Shown: one piece after another, positions 21,901 through 31,142 of the stretch | Numbering within the stretch: position 1 is the stretch's first letter | Layout: the number at the start of each line of letters is the position of its first letter | NCBI GenBank assembly: GCA_030849075.1 | Contig: JASAOO010003517.1 | Span: forward strand, 1 to 64,000 | DNA from: Zelonia costaricensis | Taxonomy: Eukaryota; Euglenozoa; Kinetoplastea; Trypanosomatida; Trypanosomatidae | Reading direction: 5' to 3' | Length of the DNA stretch: 64,000 nucleotides | Translations under genes and position numbers: made by a program | The notes under the pieces: model-generated | What the model saw: the letters and a program-made list of their open reading frames with translations, nothing else | Told to the model about the DNA's origin: nothing | The model's database searches: none

Positions 21901-22235
21901 CCGAAGACCTGCGCAGGCGCCGCCCCCTCACCCGCCGACGCCGTGACGCGCAGCAGCAGGTGCAGGAGGTACGCGTAGGAGTCGACCACTGCAGGCGCGC
22001 CGGTGCGGTGGTGATCCCCGCAGGCGGGTGCTCGCAGCTGTGCCGCTTGTGCCTCTAGGAGCGACGCCAGCTCGGTGCCGACGTGCGGGCGCACGAGCAC
22101 GAGTTGGTCATGCGCTGATGCGCTGCTCGGCAGCACGCTGAGCCGTAGGGAGAGGCCGATGGGCACCTGAGGGAGGAGGACATCGTGCAGCCACGCGGAG
22201 AAGTGTGCGACAGACTGCAGCTCGACGTGCGGCAT
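18921..22235 (-). CDS. Divergent group II chaperonin-like protein (hypothetical, 1104 residues)
   Basis: No function is established. The C-terminal third shows, in order, landmarks of the CCT equatorial domain. A helix with TAMALLDAL (848-856) puts an aspartate (D854) where CCT has its catalytic Asp in the LxDAL helix. A GGLVRGGG turn at 890-897 matches the CCT VxGGGA turn. A following helix (VVLLALCEACAAL) resembles the CCT AxEAL helix. A closing helix from LWEPLHTN to the C terminus (1077-1104) resembles the CCT segment V-x-D/E-P-L followed by an E-A-x-x-x-L-R helix. Canonical GDGTT is missing; ACDITAAVL near 370-378 is a possible degenerate counterpart. The protein is twice the length of a CCT subunit, with large Ala/Ser-rich insertions, a pattern also seen in the BBS6/10/12 chaperonin-like proteins. 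The frame opens at a TTG (22286), but the acceptor AG at 22271-22272 lies inside that extension, so the ATG at 22235 is chosen. The chaperonin reading is my inference; an unrelated protein remains possible. Confidence 0.82.
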   Translation of the reverse strand: MPHVELQSVAHFSAWLHDVLLPQVPIGLSLRLSVLPSSASAHDQLVLVRPHVGTELASLLEAQAAQLRAPACGDHHRTGAPAVVDSYAYLLHLLLRVTASAGEGAAPAQVFGVPLSCASPAFAAAAAADGVGRRVLLFAFLLEHSAVWWDGVSSTASATRRSPASLLLLLDVRLPATAVRFADAQQLQYDSDAIKRRTRQRLTRVLRLLSTQGGWSVRVPRLDTAADPSAEQESADVDWLDYLVERCVEADLRPARDYYALGDASPASASGRAESCTGRAADLPASVVSPLLAAAWHILAAEVEGPVLQSLHRLVRHYITWPFLAATGATDASADVVDAQAACMADSGVVVSYVSGALRSLVRTPVDAFACDITAAVLRGAAASASAGRPPVTGDVAQSCVVPADLVVLPLAHGSASCSSPFLLRGAPVAVSVDGSVLRWAPLRALLLRVDPDAGTGGWLPGPEAVASQRTYYATYAAQLGDGAPESGEDAYSTWEARGAGKRVVAAARAPSQDEGANVDTSAAEVCVVALLVSRVLRRGALVSTVAASGEGDRPLWLAALRLFVYALLYGVRVVVTPERLPALVRLFGFRHVPLLHERLCEVHAEGISEGAPAAVAAAAWRLLEEVCRRPPPLAVYVVDEVALSGFVRLQERCPGVQTSVPVLAPCLPVVLSRDGLRHPHPLHETCGAVAAAAAVVVPCGVCELADCGVVSVDQLSRACTEEALSASMVLSSQAASAAAGTHAPLRRISPACVMARCTASTRAARAQESDAAVQRSGTDVTRCCRVFVASPYEPAPSSASSQAAVGQHTAASTAGAKPPRCCVTPTLLLVAPTEVLAEHYGGLLRKTAMALLDALPSLPEETAPQRSAAPRTDVGCCNGSRGSTRTASGGLVRGGGAFFVALARQTQRLLRHLHASTPGGKPLGWGTGLSAADRAAVPVVLLALCEACAALVTRLAEPLMGRPEMRTSFAARGGASPRLRGPRARRRVWIEALRAAVTSSCAPPTHHVLHVYHQSVEEVVAALGSTRSSYSGEEGASATALELALHHFTADGASHGHMDDGGRDGGGAAAAACYPLWEPLHTNVRAVREALLLLLRTLSAAVD

Positions 22236-22270
22236 CAAAACGGGGGGGAGAAGTGCCGATGCGCGCACGG

Positions 22271-22333
22271 CTGTCGTCGGCGGCAACGAGAAGAAAGAGT
22301 AAGGGGAGCGAGAAGGTGGAGTGAGGAGGGTGG
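22271..22333 (-). promoter_or_regulatory. Putative spliced-leader acceptor for the chaperonin-like gene
   Basis: On the minus strand a long C/T-rich stretch (22333 down to about 22290) is followed by the first AG at 22272-22271, leaving a 35-nt leader before the ATG at 22235. This settles the start codon against the in-frame TTG at 22286. Confidence 0.65.
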
Positions 22334-25300
22334 TCCAGCGAAGGGGATCAAGAAGGAAGAGCTCCGTTGTGTGAATGAGATGAAGAGCCTACTCGAGTCA
22401 CGCTCCATCGGAGAAGCATCGACGACCGGCGTTGGCGAAACTGGGAAGTCGCGTACCCACTGAGCACCGCTCGGGAACACACCTATGCGCTTCTCAAATA
22501 GCCGCCTGTAAGTGCACGTGGAGCGGCCTTCGACGCACGCTGCTGTCAGGATTGGGGATCGCGCAAACAGGCGCTCGGGCCAGTGCCGTGCGACGAAGAG
22601 AGAACGAGAGAAGGCGGCGCGGCCGTCCGCACGCGCGCCTCTCTCAGTTGCCCCGCTGCTGAAGCGCGGACGTGTGGAAGGGGGCGCTCCTCTTCACTGT
22701 GCAGAGCCCTTACTCGCTTGGCTTTTTTTTTACGTTTTCTTTTCGTGGAACCTCGAGCCGTGCAGGCGCGCGCGCAACTCTCCTTGTTCACTTTGGTTCT
22801 GCGGGCGCAAGGGAGGGGGAGTGCAGATGTATACGGCAGCCCTGCCCACGTTCTTTCATCTAGACGACACACCGCGAAATCGGAAGATAACGGAACGCAG
22901 CGGCAGCAATGTGAGCGGCACGGTCGCGATGGCATCTCCTCACTTGCGCGGCAAGCCTCCCTTCCCCTCCATCATCGATATGGTTATCATCCCTATCGGG
23001 CAGAGGCGAGGCGGTGCCAGAGACAGTGACAAGGGGAAAAGCAGGAAGCGAGGAGAGCCGGAAAAGAAAAAATAAGGCGCTCGAGACGTGAAGTGCTGCA
23101 AGCAGGCGAGAAGGTGAACAGGAGCCGAGGAGACGGCGCACTCGATGCGCGTTGACGGCGCGGAAGGGTGCGAAAGGAATGTCGAGCGCACAGGAGCAGG
23201 ACGCAGACGAGAAGAGAGATGGAGAAATACGCTGCGCTGCGTCACACTGGAGTGCGCAAAAAAAAAAAAAAAACTGAAGTACAAAAACAGAAACCAGGGA
23301 AAAACACAAACGAAGAAAAGCGAGCGGCTGAACACCTGAAAGACGCAAACACAAAAAAAAAAAAGAAGAGAGAAGGGGGGAAAACTTCAAGCAACAAGAG
23401 AGCGGCAGGGCACGAGGAAGGCGAACACAGATGCACAGAGGGGGGGTTGCGCAGAGCCCATACTTCCAGCACATCCTCCGCCCTCACCACTCTTTTCTTT
23501 TCTCCTGCTTTTTTGCGCTACACCGCATTGCCATTTCGGTGCAGCACTTCCCTCAATCCAGAGCGTACACTTGTCTTGTGTTTTTTTTTCAATCTGTGAC
23601 GGCGTGGCTGCCGAGTCGCTTTGCACCAGCCCGCTTCCCGTGGGCGAATCACTTTCGGCCTCTTTCCGCGCCCTCCTCTGCCACGTCTTGTGGCGACGTT
23701 CGCGCAGACGCGGGCTCGCTTCTGACGTAAGCTCTCTTGCCTGTTTTTTTTTCTTTCTTCCGCGTCGTGTCGACGCATGCTTGTGTCTGTGTGCGCTATC
23801 GTTGGCAAGAAAAAGTGGCTTCATCGGGAGGGAGGGGGAGAGGGCGAAGACGGAGAGTGGCGAGGGCCACGCCAATAGCTCCAAGCAAGCGTCACCGCTA
23901 CAGGATGTGGTGCTGCACAAGGCAAACGGCGGTGTGCTGTTGAAGAGAGGCGAAAACAAAAGTGATGCACCGCGCGCGATGTGCAGTGCTGCGTTCACGA
24001 CGCGATTCGAAAATGAACAAAAAAACAGAAGGAATTGTCAACAGCTCCGTGAGCCGAGACGGACAAGATGAGTTCCGACACGCTCACAGAGACACGCCGG
24101 CGTGAGACCGCAGTAAGCAAACGTGAGGTGTGGGAACCAGAAGAAGGCTTGAGCCGTCAATACACGAGACAAAGCAAAGCAAAGTTCGCCTTGTCAGACG
24201 GCCTGTCACCACACAATTTCAATCACGGAAGAGAAACACCAAAGAGGGAGACAAAGAAGAGGAGAAAAAGCACAAGGCAGGAGTCACCGCAAGCGCACAA
24301 ACATAGGTCACAGTCCACGGACGGCGAGGGATGAGGGTGATGCAGGGCACGCCGCTATGCGTGGCTAGAAGTCGCCGGGGGCGGCCACAAGAGGGTGCGC
24401 AGTTGCGTGCGCATGTCGGTCTCGAGGCTTGCAGACGCGGGCTACCCACGCCTGGCTCACTCCTTCCACCGAAGTTTCCACACCCACTCCTCTCACGAGC
24501 GCCCTCCCCTTTCGCCGCGCTTCGAACATTCAGCACCAAGAGCCTGCGCACCGCACGTGCGGGGAAGGAGGGTGGGCGGAAGTGAACTTGGCGCGCGCCC
24601 ACGACGGCGTGAAAGGCACAACGAAAAAGGGGGGCACAGACTGCTAACCCAGTGAAGCTGTGGGCAAGGATCGTGTCGACGAACTCCAGCGCATGCGTCG
24701 ACACACGCACCAACTAAAAAAAGTAGCGGCAACGCTGATGATTCAGTAAACAGTGCCGTCTCTCATGCAGGGCAACCTCTCGCCCGCCCCTCCTCTTACT
24801 CGCATCATCTCAACACACGCACACATGAATAGATGTAAACGCAGCACAGGGGGGAGAACGGGGAGCAGCACGCAAAGGAGAAGGAGAAAATCGAGTTGCA
24901 AGGCAGGCGGATCGGCGACAGCGACGGCGGGGGGGGGGGGCGCACACGGCAGCGCACAGCACCACTCGGGTGCGCCCACCGCGGAGCAGAGGGGAGATGT
25001 GAACACGGTCTCTGCTCGCCTCGCCGAGGAGGGCTCGCCGCTGACGCAGGTCTGCCTTGAGCGCCTTTTTCGAGCACGACGAGAACAACAAAAGCGCACA
25101 AGCAGGCAGGGACATGCGCAGTCGAGCACACAAATGAACACGCACACACGCACGCACGCAGACACGAGTGCGTGCGCAGCTCGGCGCTGTCAACAGCAAC
25201 GACAGCAGACGACACATGTGTGCGACTCTGAAGAGCGTGTCCCTTGGGGGGGGGGCGAAAAGGAGAGGGAGACGCTGCCTCGCAGCGCCGAAATGAGCCA

Positions 25301-25573
25301 CGCCCTGAGCTCTCGGGCCGACAGCTACTCCGTACAGCAAACGAAAGGAAACACAAATGGCGCGGGAAAGATGTGGAGAATGGTATTCAAGCATGCACCG
25401 CCGCTGTGGGGGAGCGGACGAGGTCGGCGTGCGATGGGGGGTTGGGCGAGGAGGAGAAAGCGAGCGGAAGCGGCGCGGACAAGAGAGGGACGGGGGACGG
25501 AGAAAAAGGGAGACGGGAACACTGGAGGGTGGGGGTGGGGGCGGGGGTGTACGCTCGGAGCTTCCCCACACCC

Positions 25574-25615
<42 letters not shown>

Positions 25616-26732
25616 CAGAGCACAAAAGACAAGACGAAGAGAAGGACGTTCACTGGAGGGAAAAGAGTTGACGGAAAGAAAACGACGAGATGGAGAAGAG
25701 AATCACGCGAATGAACGAAACCGACACTGAAGGGGAAACAAAGCTGAAACACCAAATTGGGGAGGGGGGCCGATGCGGCGTGGGAGGAGAAGTGCACCAA
25801 AATGTAAAGCTACGCAAGCAAACACAGAAGAGCGATAGGAGGGGCAAAGTGAGGAGGGCGGAGGGGAGGGGGGGGAAGGGGCGTTGACGCGGCACCGCAC
25901 GAACCGCCGCGCGGTACTTCGCACAGACATGCACTCAGACGTGCGGACGTCAGCGGCGTCGAGTGGGACAGGGGGGGGGGGGGCAGCCCTCACTGCATCT
26001 TTCGTAGATCAGCTCGAGCAAACAAACTGACAACCGGGGCAGAGAAAAAAAAGGGGGAAAAGACAAAACTCTAAGAGAAGTGCCGATTGCGCTGACGTCG
26101 CGCGCCCCGACCGCCCACCCCCCCCTCCCCTCTGCACGGATCAAGAATGAGAAACGGAAGGGGTGAAGTCAGCAAGTGGAAAACAAAAATGGCGACGCAG
26201 AGCATTTCGAGGTGACAAGCTGTTTTGATGGCTTCACTAGCCCCGTCGAGATGTGGAAGGGGAAACCCAAAGAAGAGCGGCATGGCGCCTCCATGGCAGA
26301 CGCCGCACTACGCCGTACTTTCCAAAGCTGAAGACACGCACGGAGAAAACAAGAAGAGAGAAGGAGGACCCTGTCGACGAAAAAAGACACATGCGCAAGA
26401 GCGAGTGTTGACGCAGTTGCGGTAGAACGGCGATGGGCACAAAGAAGGGGCAGTGGTCTGAGACAGCCGCGAAGCTGTGGACCTCCAAGTCGGAGTGACT
26501 TCTGTGTTGATCGGAACGGAAAGGAGAGGGAGGCGCCAGCGCTTGATGGCTTTTTGTACGTCGCGTCATGGAAGCGCGCTGGAGCGAGGCGACAACTCTT
26601 CCTTCAAGTGCTTTCGCCTCAACTTGCTGGACAAGAGCTGCGGCTTCCCGCGCTCTGAGTGGCTTCCTTGCCGCGTGCGGGGGGGGGGACTCCCTACAGC
26701 CGGTCCGGGGCGTTGAGTGACTCCACGCTACT
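22334..26732. other. Spacer between the chaperonin-like gene and the 528-residue gene
   Basis: No gene is recognised in 4.4 kb. Features are A16 at about 23258-23273 (T16 in the RNA sense), a CA tract at 25583-25614 preceded by CCCACAC units, a G13 run at 25971-25983, and a + strand GGGGTGGGGGCGGGGG block near 25525-25550. Short frames here are repeat-driven or have no coding bias. Confidence 0.6.
25583..25614 (+). repeat. (CA)16 dinucleotide tract
   Basis: A pure CA run preceded by imperfect CCCACAC units, about 1.1 kb past the stop of the 528-residue gene. Confidence 0.9.
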
Positions 26733-28319
26733 CTACTCCCACTCGAAGGGCGAGATGCTGAAGCGGTCCGGCGTTGCGCCTCGCGTGCCGAGGGGGTTGT
26801 GGCACTGCACCGGGCTGTTCGCAAGGGCAGAGCGCGTCGTCAGAATGGCGACTGGCAGGTGCGCCACGCTGCAGAGCCCCGGCGAGGCGGGGGGCGGTGT
26901 CACGAGCGGCGGCGAAGTGGACACGACACCGCCACGCCCCGCCCTCGCCGCTTCCTTTGTCGGATACGCCGCATTGGGGGTCGGCGGTGCGCTGGCGACG
27001 ATCACGGCCGGCTTGCTCTTCACCGGCGCCGCTGTCGGCGTCGGCATCGACTTCGCGTCAGCCTCCGTCTTCGCTTTGCCGGGCGCCTTCGTCACCGCTG
27101 ACGGGGAGACGAGCAGCTCGGCGAGCATCGCGTACTCCTCGTACGTGTGAGAAGTCTCCGTGGACCGCTGCTCCGGCGAGGCGAGGTTTGCTGGTTCGAT
27201 CGCCCCCTCCTCCGCTTGCAATGCCGTGGCGGGTGCCTCGACGTGGAGCGGCAAGCCAATGAACGCGAGGTGGTCGAAGTCCAGCAGCGGGCTCGCCGCC
27301 GATACGGGACGGGAAGCGGTCCGCCCCTCGCTCGCATGCGTGGCTGAGTGGCTCATTGTGAGCGGGTTCGGGCAGCTCATGACGTCGCAGAGGTCCTGGC
27401 ACTCCGCTGGAGCCGACTCGTTCGAGCGGGGTGTGACGGCGGCCTCCCCCGCCGCCGCGGTGGCGTTGGCGGACGAGGGTGGCGTGGCGTCCGTTGAGCC
27501 GGACACACGGGAGGGCGGGCGAGACGCAGACGGCGCCTTCTGCGCACGCGCGCCGGCGACCGGGACAGGCGCCGTCAGCTTCCGCTTGAGGCGGGAAGCC
27601 CAGCCCGTCGGTGCATTGGCGGACCGGCTGCGGTGATGCCCGTCGCGGTCCAGCGTCGTGTCTGACAGGCGCTTCAAGGCCTCCATGAGGTGCCGCACCT
27701 TGGAGGCGCCGCCCCCGCCCCCGCCCCCGCCCCCGCCAAAACGCGCTTCAGACACGTAGAAGATGCGCAACGTCGGCTCCGCCACGGGCTTCGCGGCGCC
27801 GCACTGCCCGCCCAGCACCCCGGCGGCCTCACACACCTCCAGCAGCGTCGCCGTCAGTGGCGCCACCTCGTAGCCCGCCTTCGCTGCGGCGCACACCGGT
27901 TCCGCGCTCGGCACCTCGGCGCTGATCCGCTTCCCGGAGCGGGAGCGCGTGAGAGACACGCGGTGCCGCGGCAGTGCGCTGTAGGTGACGAAGCGGGCCA
28001 CCGCCCCGGGCCGTCGCACCTCCGGAAGCTGTTGTGGCGTAAAGGGCGACAGCGGAGGGGTGGGGGTCGACGTGGCGTAGAGCAGCACCTCTGGCGCCCC
28101 GCTGCTGCGGCGCGTGTCGACGACGCTGCCGGGGACGGGGCGCGGCATGCGCAGCGCATTGAGCAGGAGGCGGAGCACCTTCGCCATGGTGGTCCCGAGT
28201 GGGAGGCGCAGAGTCAAGCTGCCCTCCGGCGAGCCCACATCCGCGAAGGGGAGCGGTGCCCAGACGGCGCTGTTAACCGGCATGAGCTGAACATACGCGC
28301 ATGAGCGAGTCGACGCCAT
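26733..28319 (-). CDS. Hypothetical low-complexity protein with N-terminal globular region
   Basis: I do not recognise this 528-residue protein. Residues about 30-190 look structured: SLTLRLPLGTTMAKVLRLLL (34-53) alternates like a beta strand followed by a helix, which would suit a ubiquitin-like or Ras-association fold, but this is only a guess. TATLLEVCEAAGVLGGQC (156-173) and LRIFYVSEARF (184-194) follow. A run of ten glycines (195-204) separates this from a basic helix (KVRHLMEALKRL, 207-218). After that come Ala/Pro/Ser-rich tails that look disordered. The ATG at 28319 is the first in a Leishmania-like coding context; a second ATG at 28283 (residue 13) is an equally possible start. The frame stays open upstream to 28646, but that part has the Arg/Pro-rich look of non-coding sequence. 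The stop is TAG. No clear single splice acceptor could be chosen, because several AGs lie between 28350 and 28490. Confidence 0.72.
   Translation of the reverse strand: MASTRSCAYVQLMPVNSAVWAPLPFADVGSPEGSLTLRLPLGTTMAKVLRLLLNALRMPRPVPGSVVDTRRSSGAPEVLLYATSTPTPPLSPFTPQQLPEVRRPGAVARFVTYSALPRHRVSLTRSRSGKRISAEVPSAEPVCAAAKAGYEVAPLTATLLEVCEAAGVLGGQCGAAKPVAEPTLRIFYVSEARFGGGGGGGGGGASKVRHLMEALKRLSDTTLDRDGHHRSRSANAPTGWASRLKRKLTAPVPVAGARAQKAPSASRPPSRVSGSTDATPPSSANATAAAGEAAVTPRSNESAPAECQDLCDVMSCPNPLTMSHSATHASEGRTASRPVSAASPLLDFDHLAFIGLPLHVEAPATALQAEEGAIEPANLASPEQRSTETSHTYEEYAMLAELLVSPSAVTKAPGKAKTEADAKSMPTPTAAPVKSKPAVIVASAPPTPNAAYPTKEAARAGRGGVVSTSPPLVTPPPASPGLCSVAHLPVAILTTRSALANSPVQCHNPLGTRGATPDRFSISPFEWE
27709..27738 (-). 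repeat. Glycine-encoding GGC/GGG repeat in the 528-residue gene
   Basis: The coding strand alternates GGC and GGG codons for about ten glycines. This is an in-frame hexanucleotide microsatellite (GGCGGG)n and a likely site of length variation between strains. Confidence 0.8.
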
Positions 28320-29594
28320 CAGAGGGGGCAGCAGTCGCGGGACGGTCGGGGCGCGTGCCTTCACGGTGGCTTCCCGCCTCGACGTGCCGCGGCGAGAGAG
28401 GGGCGTACGACGGGGGACACAGCAGAGAACGCAGGCGGGGGGCGGCACACGCACGTACGCACTCAGAGAGGTCTCAGAGCTGCGCGAGCGGACTGTGGCA
28501 GTAATGCTTGGTGATGGGGAAGGAGTGCGACGTGAAGGAGGTGTTGCGAGAGAAGGTTCGTGGTGGGATCGGCAAAAACGCTTCTGTTTTTTTTTTTTGG
28601 TTCGAATAAAGTGCAGCAGATTGACAACTGTTGTGGTGCAGCGCATCGCCGTCTGAGTCGGGCGTGTCCCATTCGTGTGGGTGTGGCGATGAGCAAGTCA
28701 GCGATAAGAAAGCGCCGGGAGGCGAGGAGGCGGCAGCAGCACGGGAAAGTGGGTACGGCATGTGGTCCATGTCAGGAGAGGAGTGCAGACGCCCCCGCCT
28801 GCCACACAGGCGCACTGCACAAGAACTCCCAAAGGTGGCAGATGGCCTCTTCGCACGCAGACCCTCTGAGACGGGCAAAAGGAGGTCCTGTGGTAGCGGG
28901 CCGGGTGCCCGAGGGGGGGGGGGTAGGGGAGGGGAGAGAGGGGATCCACTCACTGGGGAAGGAGCCCACGGGAGCAGTGCGTGTGGGGCGGACGCGCACA
29001 ACGTGGACGCCTGTGCGAACGCCTCGAAGCGCGGCGGCGGGAGCGCACCACCGCCGCCGCCGCCCCCCCCCTTTGAAGCGCTGAAAGGCGCACGCAAAGA
29101 TGAGGCCCCTCGCACCGCGCGTGCCGAGCGCTCTTCTTCTTCTCTTCAAGTGTGCACTGCATCGGTGCTTGAGATGCCGGGTGGGGGAAAGAGTGGCTGG
29201 ATGGATGACGGCGTTGGTGGACGCCGTGCGGAGCGCTGAGAGCGCTGCAGCTGGGTTGACGCAAAGAGGGCGGACTCTCTCACTCTCTCCGTCTCCCGCC
29301 GCGTGAGGGCGCTGACACGCGGAAAGGAAGAACAGCAGCGCGGCTCGGCTTCCTCGCGGAGCGCACGGTGTGCCCACGGGCGCTCAAGGGAGCGCCTCTA
29401 ATTCTGGGGTGTGCTTTCACCTTTTGCCGGCACGCTGCTGGCGCCGTTGCCGACGCACGCCATGGACGCTCTCTCCTGTGTGTGGTGACTGAGTCGTACG
29501 CGCCTCCGTGTCAGACACGTACCCGCTGCACGCCGTCCACAAGCGCAAACGCAATCACAAACACAAACACCCGCGCCAACGCGCGTAGACACAC

Positions 29595-29641
<47 letters not shown>

Positions 29642-29749
29642 CTCTGAGTCATGTGGGCAATCTTCTATACATGCAGTTCACGCAGACGCAAACAGAAACA
29701 GGGAAACAGAAGGAAGACAGCCAAGGTAGGCACGAGCACGCTGCCGCCT
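28320..29749. other. Spacer between the 528-residue gene and D2LIC
   Basis: No gene is seen. The stretch holds a T11 run on the + strand near 28588-28599, opposite to the usual local purine bias, and a long CA tract at 29600-29639 with a shorter one at 29588-29598. The region left of 29749 should be the D2LIC 3' UTR. Confidence 0.6.
29600..29639 (+). repeat. (CA)20 dinucleotide tract
   Basis: This is the longest pure CA tract in the window. It lies about 110 bp past the D2LIC stop codon, so it reads as (TG)n in the probable 3' UTR. Confidence 0.9.
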
Positions 29750-31075
29750 TCACTTCGACTTGCTCCCGTTCCCGGCACCTGTGGCGGCGGCGCCGCTACT
29801 GCTGCTCTTGCGGTATTGCTCCAGCTCTTCATCCTTCTGCTTGCGCAGGGCGTCGATCACCGGCTCACCGAAGCCGCCCTCGGACGGGTCGTACAGGCGG
29901 CGAGTGAAGGGATCGTCCATGACCTTGTCCTCCTCGTTCAGCTTCTTGGGTGGGAAGGCCTCATCAAAGGGCCCCTTCCACCGATCCAGCTCGCCGTCGC
30001 CGGTGCTCGCGCTGCCACCGCCGCCGCCGCCCATGCGGTTGATGTTGGGATCCCCAATGTCGAGGAAGCTGTCGCGGTCGGCGGTGAGCAGCACGGGGCT
30101 GCGCTCGGGGTCGGTCTGGAGGTACTTTGGGTCGAAGGGGGCCTGGAACAGGATGAAGTTCATGAGAGCGCGCCACCGCACGCTCTCCTGCTCGCTCGTA
30201 AAGACGACGCTGGCGCCGTACAGGTGGGCAAGGTAGCGCATGCTGCGGCAGAGCAGCTTCAGCTGCTGCGTGTCGCCGCGGAAGGCGTCAATCTTGTTGA
30301 TGACCAGCACCGTCGGCACCCCGCTCAGGCGCATGCGCTTCAGGTCGGGGTGGTCGAGTCCCACGGCGCGCTGCGCGCGAGACACGAGCTTCTCCGGTGT
30401 GGTGGACCCCTTCGCCTTCATGCGCTGCGCGATCTCGCTGACGCGGTGGTCGAGCCGCCGCATCCAGTACGTCGCCGTCTCCCACGCTACCGGCAGGCCC
30501 TCCTCACTCGCGTCCACGACCACCGCAGCCACCATGGCGTGCACGTTCTCCGGCGTCACCACGATATCGAGCAGCTGCGAGAACTGCGTACCCTGCGCGA
30601 TCTCCCAGAAGTGCGCCACCTGCGCCACATTCCGCTCCGAGCGGCGCGCAAAACTGTAGTCCAGCGCCGTCGTCGCCTTCACCCGCTTTGCCCCAGGCGC
30701 ACTCGAGTTGCTCTGGAAGGAGCTGTAGATGCGGTGCAGCAGCGTCGTCTTGCCGCTACCCGAGGCACCGACCACGACGAGGTTGGTTTCGGTCTGCTCC
30801 ACGTTCGCGTCCTTCACGTTGCGCGTGATGTTCTGCCAGAGGTCCTTGGTCGGGTCGATCACGATGGTCGCGTTCACCGCCGCTGCCGTCGCGGCAGCCG
30901 TTGACATCTCCTGCGGCTCTGGCGACTGCCGCGCCGGCGAGTCGGTGCCGTCGGCTGAGGGCGACTGCGATGAGGTGCGCTGCGGCGTCCGCCGGTCCGC
31001 CGCACCGGGGCCGCCCTTGGCGGACGACCGGTTTGCGAAGGCGCTGCCCTTGCTGTCGTTCGGCGAGGAAGGCAT
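29750..31075 (-). CDS. DYNC2LI1: Cytoplasmic dynein 2 light intermediate chain (IFT dynein, D2LIC/DYNC2LI1)
   Basis: This 441-residue protein is a subunit of the retrograde intraflagellar transport motor, acting at the flagellar base and along the axoneme. A disordered Ser/Pro-rich N terminus (1-70) precedes a P-loop domain with Walker A GASGSGKT (103-110), the family-typical strings ALDYSFARR (137-145) and VAHFWEI (153-159), and NKID (260-263) in the place of the G4 motif. The C terminus (about 380-420) has the acidic/Pro-rich EAFPPKKLNEEDKV stretch, then a Ser/Gly tail. VAHFWEI and the ALxYxFxRR string favour the IFT-type chain over the dynein-1 light intermediate chain. The ATG at 31075 is 41 nt downstream of an acceptor AG at 31117-31118. 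IFT22 lies upstream in the same unit, separated by one unknown gene. Confidence 0.93.
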   Translation of the reverse strand: MPSSPNDSKGSAFANRSSAKGGPGAADRRTPQRTSSQSPSADGTDSPARQSPEPQEMSTAAATAAAVNATIVIDPTKDLWQNITRNVKDANVEQTETNLVVVGASGSGKTTLLHRIYSSFQSNSSAPGAKRVKATTALDYSFARRSERNVAQVAHFWEIAQGTQFSQLLDIVVTPENVHAMVAAVVVDASEEGLPVAWETATYWMRRLDHRVSEIAQRMKAKGSTTPEKLVSRAQRAVGLDHPDLKRMRLSGVPTVLVINKIDAFRGDTQQLKLLCRSMRYLAHLYGASVVFTSEQESVRWRALMNFILFQAPFDPKYLQTDPERSPVLLTADRDSFLDIGDPNINRMGGGGGGSASTGDGELDRWKGPFDEAFPPKKLNEEDKVMDDPFTRRLYDPSEGGFGEPVIDALRKQKDEELEQYRKSSSSGAAATGAGNGSKSK

Positions 31076-31116
31076 GCTGAACGCCGTCCTGCGAATCTGA
31101 CAGCGCCTGATGCGAG

Positions 31117-31142
31117 CTGGAAAGCAAGAGAGGAGGTGTCCC
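31117..31142 (-). promoter_or_regulatory. Putative spliced-leader acceptor for D2LIC
   Basis: On the minus strand CACCTCCTCTCTTGCTTTCCAG ends with the AG at 31118-31117. It is the first AG after the tract and leaves a 41-nt leader. A (GT)n tract on the + strand (31160-31185) lies just above it. Confidence 0.65.

Noticed and set aside
22236..22286. TTG-initiated extension of the 1104-residue gene
   Set aside because: TTG is not a normal start in trypanosomatids, and the acceptor AG at 22271-22272 falls inside the extension.
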